Assembly (NCBI RefSeq): GCF_000731955.1
Contig: NZ_JNCK01000001.1
Location: 620,001-684,000, forward strand
From: Halomonas zincidurans B6
GTDB taxonomy: Bacteria; Pseudomonadota; Gammaproteobacteria; Pseudomonadales; Halomonadaceae
Reading direction: 5' to 3'
Length of the DNA stretch: 64,000 nt
Position numbers and translations under genes: made by a program. The stretch's first letter is position 1. Each line of letters starts with the position of its first letter. Positions 35,381 through 44,618 of the stretch are shown here, in pieces. The notes under the pieces were generated by a model. The model was given only the letters and a program-made list of their open reading frames with translations. It had not been told where the DNA came from and did not search any database.

Positions 35381-36298
35381 TCAGCCCCGGTCAGCGTAAA
35401 CACGGAAATCGGCAAAATCGGCATGCTGGTCCCTGGGCGTACGCCACCCCTTGCCGTTACCGCCGAAGAAGGTAGAAAACATCAGCCCGTCAGCATACAC
35501 ATCGCTCTGCCGGCGATAGACGATGCCTCGTTGCTCGAGGATCGGTTCTCCGTCGACCCATACCCGAGCGATCCCGTTGTCGCTATCGGGATCGTTGAGG
35601 ATGACTTCCTGTTCGAGAGTGACCCACTCGCCGGTTGGAAAACGCCAGAGTCCACGCCCGACCGACTTGCCGTAATCGTTGTCCTCGTCCTTGTTGACGA
35701 CGTACTCGTAGAGCTCGCCCTGGCCGTTCTTGCGCCACATGAAGCGCATCGAAAAGCCGTCACCGGTCACTTCGTCGCCACCGCTGGGCGCTTGACCGCC
35801 ATAGAGTCCCGGTAGTTTGCCACCCTTGACGAAATCGAAGTCCTCGGGAAAGCGAACCTTGTACTGCAGGCATGCCCGCTCTGCATTGCTGAGTGCTGGC
35901 AGGGTTGCATAGAAGCCGGCGCCACCGGTTTCGGTGTCGCTGGGCGCCGATGTGCCCTTGGGATAGCTGACCCGAAACCCGCGTTCTCCGATGCCGGTCT
36001 GGCTGGCATCGAGCACTTCGATGTTCTTCTCCGTGCCCCAGTCGTCGTTGGTGCCAAAGGCCTGGCGAACCGCACGCTTGCCGTCTTCGACCTGGGGAGG
36101 CTCGACGTCGGCCGCCAGCGAGTAACGTTGCGAGCAGGGAGCCACCTGGGGCACCGGTAGCGGGGCCTTGTCTTGTTCATCGTCACCGGCCAGTACGCCC
36201 GGAGTGGCGAATAGCAAGGCCAACGGCAGAGCGAGGCCCGCGGAAAGCGGGTGAATCCGGTGAACTGACCGATGGCTGTGAGTCACGCGGGTAAACAT
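35381..36298 (-). CDS. PL14-type polysaccharide lyase (alginate/glucuronan lyase family)
   Basis: The 305-residue secreted protein starts at ATG 36298 behind AAGGAGACAAG and has a signal peptide ending around residue 37 (GVLAGDDE). The body has GGKLPGLYGG and SMRFMWRKNGQGELYEYV, the two blocks typical of PL14 lyases, plus ADGLMFSTFFGGNGKGW. Family members cleave alginate and, in some cases, beta-1,4-glucuronan. Because the operon makes UDP-glucuronate, glucuronan is a candidate substrate. An upstream in-frame start at 36358 lacks a signal peptide and was not used. Confidence 0.72.
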   Translation of the reverse strand: MFTRVTHSHRSVHRIHPLSAGLALPLALLFATPGVLAGDDEQDKAPLPVPQVAPCSQRYSLAADVEPPQVEDGKRAVRQAFGTNDDWGTEKNIEVLDASQTGIGERGFRVSYPKGTSAPSDTETGGAGFYATLPALSNAERACLQYKVRFPEDFDFVKGGKLPGLYGGQAPSGGDEVTGDGFSMRFMWRKNGQGELYEYVVNKDEDNDYGKSVGRGLWRFPTGEWVTLEQEVILNDPDSDNGIARVWVDGEPILEQRGIVYRRQSDVYADGLMFSTFFGGNGKGWRTPRDQHADFADFRVYADRG

Positions 36299-36376
36299 GC
36301 TTGTCTCCTTGACGGCCAGGCCGACATTGCTGCGGGCATGGCGTCGGTTAGGCGACATCCGACTGCGAGGATGCCG

Positions 36377-37963
36377 TTAACTGGCGGCGGCGGTCTCGGC
36401 CTGATCGTCGCTATCATCGAAGACCTGGTTGAAGACCTTATTGAAGAGCTGCTCGGCCTGTTGATACACGGCGCGACCACCCTGCCAGACCCACTCCACG
36501 GTGGCATCGACAATAGGTGCTTCGCTGAAGCGTACGTCCACCGGGACGCCGACGGCGCTCGCCGGCAACGGCTCTTCGGGCACGAGCAGGACGCTGGCGA
36601 CGTTCTGCTGCTGACGTACCCAATTGGGGAAGCCGGCGCGAGGCTGGCGTTCAACATCCAGCGACACGGTGCGCACCTGGGCCTGGATCGGCTCGGAGGC
36701 GTTGGGTAGCGCGATGTACGCCGTCTGGCGAGGCTCGATACGGCCGATATCATTCATATGCACCAGCGCCTCGACCATGACATCGTTCTGCCCGGTCTTG
36801 ATCAGCGTCATGATGCGTTCGCTCTTGTTGATATAGGTGCCGCCGGAACTGCTGCGGGCCCAGGCCACCAGGCAGTCGCAGGGACTGTAGGTGACATTGG
36901 CAGACATCCGCGATTGCAATGCATCGATACGCGAACGCTGATAATCGCGGGACATTTCGAACTGGTTGATACGGATGCGAGCAACTTCAGCCGGCACGCT
37001 TTCGAAGTTGGCTGCTGAGCTCGAAGGGCCCGAACTGCCGCTGGGCATGTATACCTGGTTGGCGCCGGGGGAATCGATACGCGCCTGCAGATTCTTGATC
37101 AGCTGGTTGTTGTAGTTGAGAGAAGCCTTGGCCAAGATGAGGTCGGTCTTGAGTTGGCTATTCTTGACCCGTACCAGCTTCTGGTCGCGTTGGACCTTGT
37201 CGCCGGCTTGAAAGTCGTGCGGGGCGAGTATTCCCGAGCCCGGTGCGCGAATATCGATGCGCGGCGCGGTTACCGCAGCGAAATCGGGCTCGATGAGAAA
37301 GAAGTTGCGATAGGCGGTCGCCGTGATTACCGCCAGTAACAGCACTGCAGCCAGTGCCAGCGCCATGTAGCGTCCCCAATACTTGCGCTCGCGAGGCTTT
37401 CTTTGCGCCACGCTGGTAGTTTGACGCTTGCGTGGGGTCTGGGGGTCTTCCGTGGCGACCAGGCTTTCCACGGAGGCATGATTGCCGCTCAGGTGAGCGC
37501 GGATGACTCGCCGGAGCAGTTCGCGGTGACGCCGTGCGATACGGGTGATCTCGAAGGCGATCTCGTACTGCTTGTCGCGCCGCCGGCCTGCGTCGCGCAG
37601 CACCTTGGCATCGACGGGCACGATGAGCTCCGCTGCGCCGGCAACCAGCAATAGCGAAGCCGATACGACCTTGCCTTCCTCGATGGGCTTGTCGCTATAC
37701 ACAGAGAAGCCCCCGAGTGACAGGTCATGCCCGGGCAGGGTGGTGTCGTCAGCGAAACGTACCTGAAAAGGCGCATCGACACGCACATGGCGGCGTTCGT
37801 CGCGCCGCTCGTGGCCCAGCTGGCTATCTCGGGCGATCTGCTCGTCATGCTCGTCGTGCATTTTGGTCGAATGCCACTCGCCATCCCGGTCAGGCCGGGA
37901 TGGCGTGTCCTGTCCGTCGAGGGTCGGCTCTCTTCTGGAATCACGCGTATTGTCATCGCTCAT
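36377..37963 (-). CDS. Alg44-like c-di-GMP receptor and membrane-fusion protein (PilZ + HlyD)
   Basis: The 528-residue protein has a PilZ domain with RRHVR (R57, R61) and DLSLGG (D80, S82, G85), the c-di-GMP binding motifs RxxxR and D/NxSxxG. A single membrane helix (about 198-218) and a periplasmic HlyD-like adaptor part follow, with IRAPGSGILAPHDFQAGDKV. This is the layout of Alg44, the co-polymerase that activates Alg8 on binding c-di-GMP. A highly charged 50-residue N-terminal tail is an extra. It follows the Alg8-like gene by 36 bases. Polymer synthesis is therefore probably controlled post-translationally by c-di-GMP. Confidence 0.87.
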   Translation of the reverse strand: MSDDNTRDSRREPTLDGQDTPSRPDRDGEWHSTKMHDEHDEQIARDSQLGHERRDERRHVRVDAPFQVRFADDTTLPGHDLSLGGFSVYSDKPIEEGKVVSASLLLVAGAAELIVPVDAKVLRDAGRRRDKQYEIAFEITRIARRHRELLRRVIRAHLSGNHASVESLVATEDPQTPRKRQTTSVAQRKPRERKYWGRYMALALAAVLLLAVITATAYRNFFLIEPDFAAVTAPRIDIRAPGSGILAPHDFQAGDKVQRDQKLVRVKNSQLKTDLILAKASLNYNNQLIKNLQARIDSPGANQVYMPSGSSGPSSSAANFESVPAEVARIRINQFEMSRDYQRSRIDALQSRMSANVTYSPCDCLVAWARSSSGGTYINKSERIMTLIKTGQNDVMVEALVHMNDIGRIEPRQTAYIALPNASEPIQAQVRTVSLDVERQPRAGFPNWVRQQQNVASVLLVPEEPLPASAVGVPVDVRFSEAPIVDATVEWVWQGGRAVYQQAEQLFNKVFNQVFDDSDDQAETAAAS

Positions 37964-37999
37964 GTATTGCTCCTTGTCCGGTATTCGTATCCGTACGCT

Positions 38000-39937
38000 T
38001 CAGTCCTGGCGGGACGCGAGCCTGACGTTCATGTCGCTCAGGGTGACTGTGCCAAGAATGGTTTGCAGTTCGCAGGGTGCTTCGGTCCTACAGTCGAACT
38101 GCCTGGCATCGGCCAGGATCTGGCCATCATTGGCTTGCAGGTTTGCAGCGAGAGCCGGGCTCAAGTGGAGCACCGTCGGCCGCTCGCCGCCATGACCCTT
38201 GATTAGTGAAGAGCGTATTTCACCCAGTTCGAAAAGTTTCTCGGTCAGCTGAGAGCCGACGTACAGATTGCCTGCGGACAACTGCACTTGGCCGCCTTCT
38301 GGGGCATCGGCCAGCGCCAGCGCTAGCCAACCACCATCGTCGCCGGCGTCGCCGCGTTCGGGGTCGCTGAACTGCTGTTCGCTTTCGTCCCCCATGACTT
38401 CCAGCGTCACCCGGTCGGGCGGTGCGACCACCCCAACGAAAATGGCTAGCGCCAGGAGCATGCTGCCGAGATACACGCTGTGCATGAAATGGCTCATGCG
38501 TCGTTGACGTCTGGCGGCCTTGGGGTCGTCGGGCTCGCCGGCGGAAATCCCTTGACGCGACCAGGATTGACGATTGAAGCGAAAGCTGACGTAGGTCTTG
38601 AGCAGCGCGCCGCCGATCTGGTTGTAATAAAGCAGAGGAATCCAGAGCAGGCTGATACGACCCCGCTGCAAGGCCAGTACGCACGTCGCCACACTGCGTG
38701 TGAAGAAGATCCACAGCAGGTAGGCGAAGATGAACGATGGCCGCACGAACAGGGTCAGCATGATCGCCACCGTGGGCCCGATCAGCGTCGTCCACATCGA
38801 CAGGCGCTGATCGACCAGACTCCACCAGGTGAACAACCCCATGCGCTTGGGGCCCAAGGCGATGGCTCGGCCACTGGTGCGCAGCATATTGCCGTACCAC
38901 CGACGCATCAGGTCGATAGTGGACTTGAAGAAGCGGTCCTTGTCGGGAAGCTCCTCGAAGCCGGCCACGTACACGTCCGGAATATAGAGCATCTTCCAGC
39001 CGTTCTTGAGCAGCCAGTACCAGGTCGACTTGTCATCGCCGGAGAGAAACTTGAAGTTGCCAAAGCGCCAGTGCTCGACATGGTCGTTTTCGACCAGATC
39101 GATGAAATCGGGATTGGTGGCAAGTTCGGCGCGAAAGGCGCTGTAACGGCCGGTCAGTACCAGCAGCCGCTCGGAAACTGCCATCGAGCTCATGACCAGA
39201 TGGCGCTGCGCGTAACGCAGGTCGTACCACTCCTTGGTAACGTCGCCGCCGTTGACTATCGAACGATTGTTGGTGGTCAATGCCCCCAGGTCGTCCTGCG
39301 CCAGGAAAAAGGAGAGTGAGCGTGGAAGCGTGCCCGGCTCGATCTCGATATCGCCGTCCATAGTTATCAATAACGAGCGGTGGCTGGGCATGCGGCGCGA
39401 GATCGCGCGCAGCACCTCGGCCATTGCCGAGCGCTTGCCGTCACCCTTCTGAAACATGTAACTGACTTCGACGTTTTGCGGCCAGCCGTTTTCCGCCATT
39501 ACATGATCGATGACATCGACGTCGCTGCGGTCCGAGATCGCCGCGAAGATCGTCGTCGGCACGCCATAATCCCGCGCTTCACGTATCAGCGCATCGTAGA
39601 CCGAGAACGAAACCTCCGGTTCGATGCGAAAGGACGTGCAAAGCACATAAAGCGCATCGGGACGTTGAGTCGCTCCGGCCGCATCGGCCTTTTGCCGCAA
39701 TTGCGGGAACACATGGCGGTTGAACCAGACCGAGCGCACGGCTTGGGTAAACCACCATGAATAGCGCCAAGCGCCGACTACGCCGATCGCGAGGATGAAG
39801 CTCTTGGAGTTGGGCGAGAAGACTTCCGGTGGCAGCTCGAAGACGAGCACCACCAGAACAGAGAGCATGAACAGCAGTGTCGTTACCTCGGTAACACGAC
39901 TGGCCGTCGAACCCTTGCTGTGCTTGTTCAGCGACAT
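38000..39937 (-). CDS. Alg8-like processive glycosyltransferase (GT2) with extra C-terminal domain
   Basis: The 645-residue inner-membrane synthase has membrane helices at about 19-35 and 46-62. The cytoplasmic GT2 domain has TMDGD (D194, D196), TGR (262-264), GDD (300-302) and RRWYGN (345-350), in the order DxD, substrate loop, base and Q/RxxRW. At least three further helices end near residue 506. Alg8 of Pseudomonas is about 495 residues, so the last ~139 residues are an added domain of unknown fold, probably outside the membrane. Start at ATG 39937 with GGAAGG upstream. The sugar donor is inferred to be UDP-glucuronate because ugd is the first gene of the operon. Confidence 0.85.
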   Translation of the reverse strand: MSLNKHSKGSTASRVTEVTTLLFMLSVLVVLVFELPPEVFSPNSKSFILAIGVVGAWRYSWWFTQAVRSVWFNRHVFPQLRQKADAAGATQRPDALYVLCTSFRIEPEVSFSVYDALIREARDYGVPTTIFAAISDRSDVDVIDHVMAENGWPQNVEVSYMFQKGDGKRSAMAEVLRAISRRMPSHRSLLITMDGDIEIEPGTLPRSLSFFLAQDDLGALTTNNRSIVNGGDVTKEWYDLRYAQRHLVMSSMAVSERLLVLTGRYSAFRAELATNPDFIDLVENDHVEHWRFGNFKFLSGDDKSTWYWLLKNGWKMLYIPDVYVAGFEELPDKDRFFKSTIDLMRRWYGNMLRTSGRAIALGPKRMGLFTWWSLVDQRLSMWTTLIGPTVAIMLTLFVRPSFIFAYLLWIFFTRSVATCVLALQRGRISLLWIPLLYYNQIGGALLKTYVSFRFNRQSWSRQGISAGEPDDPKAARRQRRMSHFMHSVYLGSMLLALAIFVGVVAPPDRVTLEVMGDESEQQFSDPERGDAGDDGGWLALALADAPEGGQVQLSAGNLYVGSQLTEKLFELGEIRSSLIKGHGGERPTVLHLSPALAANLQANDGQILADARQFDCRTEAPCELQTILGTVTLSDMNVRLASRQD

Positions 39938-40034
39938 GGCAAACCTTCCATGACTGGCGATGGCGGGCTGCTGGCGTTGGCACGATGCGAGAAGCATTGC
40001 CCGTTCCGCTAGCAGTACAGGGAAGCGATGGCCA

Positions 40035-41384
40035 TCAAGTTGTCTGGCGTGGCTGCAACGAGTCGCCACGACCCATAGCGAAATACAGCAGTCCGGCTGA
40101 TTTCACACTTTGCGGATCGAAGAGGTTACGGCCATCGATGATGACCGGGGTGCGCAGGGTGGCGGCGATATGCCCGAAATCCACGGCGCGGAAGGCTTTC
40201 CATTCGGTACAGATAACCAGGGCATCGGCGCCTTCGAGTGTGTCGTCGCGGCGTTCGCAGTAGCTCAGGTCGTTGCGTTCGCCATAGATGCGCCGGCATT
40301 CGTCCGTTGCCTCTGGGTCGAAGGCTTGCACCCGTGCGCCGGCCGCCCACAAGGCTTCCATCAGGGTACGACTCGGCGCCTCGCGCATATCGTCGGTATT
40401 GGGCTTGAACGCCAGCCCCCACAAGGCGATGGTCTTGCCGGCAAGGTCGCCATCGAAAGCCTGTTCGAGCTTCTGGAACAGCTTGCTCTTCTGGCGCTTG
40501 TTGACGGCTTCGACAGCACTCAGCAGCTCGGCCTTGTAGCCGATGTCCGCGGCGGTGCGGCCGAGCGCCTGAACGTCCTTGGGGAAGCACGAACCGCCGT
40601 AGCCGCAGCCGGGATAGATGAAGTGATAGCCGATACGCGGATCGCTGCCGATGCCGTGGCGAACGTCCTCGATGTCGGCGCCCAGGCTTTCCGCCAGGTT
40701 GGAAATCTCGTTCATGAAGCTGATCTTGGTGGCCAGCATGGCGTTGGCCGCGTACTTGGTCAGCTCGGCGCTGCGCACGTCCATGAACATCAGCTTTTCA
40801 TGGTTGCGATTGTACGGCGCGTAGCATTCGCGCATCGCCTTGACGACCCGCTCGGAATCGGTGCCGACGATGATGCGTGCGCCCTGGGAGAAGTCCTGGA
40901 CGGCAGCGCCTTCCTTGAGGAACTCGGGGTTGGAGCACACATCGAAGGCCAAATCCAGGCCCCGCTCGTCGAGCACCCGCCGGACGGTTGCGGTGACCTT
41001 GTCGGCGGTACCCACCGGAACGGTGGACTTGTCGACGATGACCTTGGGCTCGCACATGTGCTGGGCGATGGTTTCGGCGACCTTGAGCACGTACTTGAGG
41101 TCGGCGCTGCCGTCTTCGTCGGCGGGGGTGCCGACGGCGATGAACTGCAGCTTGCCGAACGCAACGGCCTCGGTGGCATCGGTGGTGAAGCGCAGCCGGC
41201 CGGCACGCATGTTGGTGGCGATCATCGGCTCGAGGCCGGGCTCGTAGATGGGCACCTCGCCGCGATTGAGGCGGGCGATCTTGTCGGCGTCGACGTCGAC
41301 GCAGACGACTTCATGGCCGACATCGGCCAGGCAGGTTCCGGTCACAAGACCGACATAACCGGATCCAAAGATGGTTATCTTCAT
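40035..41384 (-). CDS. ugd: UDP-glucose 6-dehydrogenase
   Basis: The 449-residue enzyme oxidises UDP-glucose twice to UDP-glucuronate. It has the Rossmann motif GSGYVG (7-12), EPGLEPM, DKSTVPVGTADKV, NPEFLKEGAAV, and the catalytic cysteine C266 in GYGGSCFPKDV. FKPNTDDMREAPS follows in the C-terminal domain. Sequence features are those of UDP-glucose dehydrogenase, not AlgD: AlgD has a different opening and lacks the TDDMREAPS-type segment at this site. GGAGAGG precedes ATG 41384. It is the first gene of the polysaccharide operon, so it sets the likely precursor. Confidence 0.93.
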   Translation of the reverse strand: MKITIFGSGYVGLVTGTCLADVGHEVVCVDVDADKIARLNRGEVPIYEPGLEPMIATNMRAGRLRFTTDATEAVAFGKLQFIAVGTPADEDGSADLKYVLKVAETIAQHMCEPKVIVDKSTVPVGTADKVTATVRRVLDERGLDLAFDVCSNPEFLKEGAAVQDFSQGARIIVGTDSERVVKAMRECYAPYNRNHEKLMFMDVRSAELTKYAANAMLATKISFMNEISNLAESLGADIEDVRHGIGSDPRIGYHFIYPGCGYGGSCFPKDVQALGRTAADIGYKAELLSAVEAVNKRQKSKLFQKLEQAFDGDLAGKTIALWGLAFKPNTDDMREAPSRTLMEALWAAGARVQAFDPEATDECRRIYGERNDLSYCERRDDTLEGADALVICTEWKAFRAVDFGHIAATLRTPVIIDGRNLFDPQSVKSAGLLYFAMGRGDSLQPRQTT

Positions 41385-41758
41385 AAGTCACCTCTCCATG
41401 GTGTTTGATTTTTGCCGCTACCGAGCGGATGGCATGCACGCCTTGTCCGTTACGTGAGCGAGCGCGTCAGGCTGACTGTCTATCCCTTGTGCGAATGCGA
41501 GCATTCGGCAGTGCCGACGTATAATTTCTTGCTGGCTCTCGGCTATCGAGGTTGGCTATCGATCCAGGCCGGCATGCCAGTCTTCTATTCTTAGTCTCCT
41601 AAATTAGCCTTTCAATTCAGCGGGTAATGTTTTGTAACCTGTAAGTTACGGCCTCTAGCCTAGGAAAAGCTGGCTCCAACGTCAAAACCTGACGTTGGTT
41701 TTTTTCGAATACACTGTTCGAAAATGTCCGATAGTCTCCCTGTCTTCACAGTCAGCGC
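41385..41758. other. Intergenic region between ugd and the suf regulator; promoters and a possible short transcript
   Basis: No convincing protein gene lies here; a 60-codon open frame at 41412-41594 lacks a ribosome site and family features. It must hold the leftward promoter of the polysaccharide operon. It also contains TATAAT at 41520-41525 on the plus strand, a strong plus-strand terminator at 41676-41705 and an 8-base inverted repeat TTTTCGAA/TTCGAAAA at 41702-41724. Confidence 0.6.
41676..41705 (+). terminator. Strong rho-independent terminator with no annotated gene upstream
   Basis: A perfect 9-base stem CCAACGTCA / TGACGTTGG with loop AAACC is followed by seven T. On the plus strand no gene precedes it (ugd is opposite), so it may end a small RNA or an antisense transcript. 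Confidence 0.8.
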
Positions 41759-41783
41759 ATATAGGACTAAAATGGTACGCAAT
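41759..41783. promoter_or_regulatory. IscR type-1-like Fe-S regulator site
   Basis: ATATAGGACTAAAATGGT and the following seven bases match the type-1 IscR consensus (ATA...GACTRWWWYAGTC...) at about 18 of 25 positions. It lies 25 bases before the Rrf2 regulator start, overlapping the expected promoter. Autoregulation of the suf operon is the likely purpose. Confidence 0.5.
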
Positions 41784-41807
41784 CGCTGAGCGAGCTGGAG
41801 AGCAGCA

Positions 41808-42275
41808 ATGCTGAAGCTGTCAAAGCTGACCGACTATGCCGCTGTGGTGATGGCACAGATAGCGCGCCACCCCGATCGGGCATATGCCGCTGCGGAGCTT
41901 GCTGAAGCAGTGAAGTTGCCGCATCCGACTGTCAGCAAGACGTTGAAGATGCTGGTGCGTGCCGGTCTGCTGGTTTCACGGCGAGGGGTCCAGGGCGGTT
42001 ATCGCCTGGCGCGCTCGCCGTCGCAGATATCGGCTCGCGACATCATCGCCGCCATCGAAGGGCCGGTGGCAATGACCGAATGCAGCCAGATCGACGGCGA
42101 TTGCGAGTTGCTGGGCAACTGCAGCGTCGCCGACAACTGGCAGCGCGTGACGCTGGGTGTCCAAACATTGCTCGATAGTGTCAGTTTGGCACACCTGGCA
42201 CAGACCACGCCAATCAAGTTACCCGTGCAGCTACCCATACAGAGCGTGACGCTAGCGGCTTCGGCCGAGGGCTGA
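41808..42275 (+). CDS. Rrf2/IscR-family SUF regulator
   Basis: The 155-residue protein has an Rrf2 winged helix (KLTDYAAVVMAQIARHP, then PHPTVSKTLKMLVRAGLLVSRRGVQGGYRLAR). Three cysteines are placed as in IscR: ECSQIDGDCELLGNC (C-x6-C-x5-C), the ligands of a [2Fe-2S] cluster. It matches the subfamily annotated as SUF system Fe-S assembly regulator. It is the first gene of the suf operon and probably senses Fe-S status to control it. An IscR-like site lies directly upstream. Confidence 0.9.
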   Translation: MLKLSKLTDYAAVVMAQIARHPDRAYAAAELAEAVKLPHPTVSKTLKMLVRAGLLVSRRGVQGGYRLARSPSQISARDIIAAIEGPVAMTECSQIDGDCELLGNCSVADNWQRVTLGVQTLLDSVSLAHLAQTTPIKLPVQLPIQSVTLAASAEG

Positions 42276-42329
42276 CACGCCGATCATCGCTTGAACAGGG
42301 CGCAAGCAGACCGCCCGGAGGGGAAGACC

Positions 42330-43772
<1,443 letters not shown>

Positions 43773-43865
43773 GGCGCTATTGCGCTCGGTCATGACGCGC
43801 CAAGTGGCGTACTAGTTTATCGGGGTCGTCGAGGCGGCTCGAATCCAGATTCAAGGTGGCAACAC

Positions 43866-44618
43866 ATGCTCGAAGTCAAAGATCTGCACGTCTGCGTGGA
43901 AGGCTCGAAAATCCTCAAGGGGCTCTCGCTGACGATTCTTCCCGGCGAGGTCCACGCGATCATGGGCCCTAACGGCGCCGGCAAGTCGACGCTGTCGGCG
44001 GTGATCGCCGGCAAGCAAGGCTACGAAGTCACCGCGGGCACGATCACCTTCGAAGGTCGCGACGTGCTCGACATGGAGATCGAAGAGCGGGCCCAGGCCG
44101 GCCTGCTGATGGGCTTCCAGTACCCGGTCGAGATTCCGGGGGTCAAGAACATCTACCTGCTCAAGGCGGCGCTCAATGCAAGCCGCGAGGCGCGCGGGGA
44201 GAGCGAGATCCCGGCGCCGGAATTCATGAAACTGGTCAAGGAGAAGCTGGCGTTCATGAAGATGGACTCGAGCTTCCTGCAGCGCGCCGTCAACGAAGGT
44301 TTTTCGGGCGGCGAGAAAAAGCGTAACGAGATCCTGCAGATGCTGATCCTCGAGCCCAAGCTGGCGATGCTCGACGAGATCGACTCGGGGCTCGACATCG
44401 ACGCCATGAAGATCGTCGCCGATGGCGTCAACTCGTTACGCAATGCCGATCGGGCGATTCTGATGGTCACCCACTATCAGCGCCTGCTCGATTACATCAT
44501 CCCCGACAAGGTGCATGTGCTGGTCGGCGGTCGCATCGTCAAGTCCGGCGACAAGAACCTGGCCCTGGAACTCGAATCGCGCGGCTACGAATGGGTCGTG
44601 GAGGAGTCCGCAGCATGA
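43866..44618 (+). CDS. sufC: Fe-S assembly ATPase SufC
   Basis: The 250-residue ABC-type ATPase has Walker A GPNGAGKST (34-42), the SufC signature FSGGEKKRNEILQM and Walker B LAMLDEIDSGLDID. It powers the SufB/SufD scaffold in the cytoplasm. The stop overlaps the sufD start (ATGA). The 93-base gap to sufB has no hairpin, so both belong to one operon. Confidence 0.97.
   Translation: MLEVKDLHVCVEGSKILKGLSLTILPGEVHAIMGPNGAGKSTLSAVIAGKQGYEVTAGTITFEGRDVLDMEIEERAQAGLLMGFQYPVEIPGVKNIYLLKAALNASREARGESEIPAPEFMKLVKEKLAFMKMDSSFLQRAVNEGFSGGEKKRNEILQMLILEPKLAMLDEIDSGLDIDAMKIVADGVNSLRNADRAILMVTHYQRLLDYIIPDKVHVLVGGRIVKSGDKNLALELESRGYEWVVEESAA

Noticed and set aside
40035..41384. Reading the dehydrogenase as AlgD (GDP-mannose 6-dehydrogenase), which would make the operon a plain alginate locus
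   Set aside because: The sequence has UDP-glucose dehydrogenase segments (GSGYVGLVTGTCLADVGHE, FKPNTDDMREAPS) and not the AlgD ones.
41412..41594. A 60-codon plus-strand frame
   Set aside because: No ribosome site, no family features and unusual composition; treated as intergenic.
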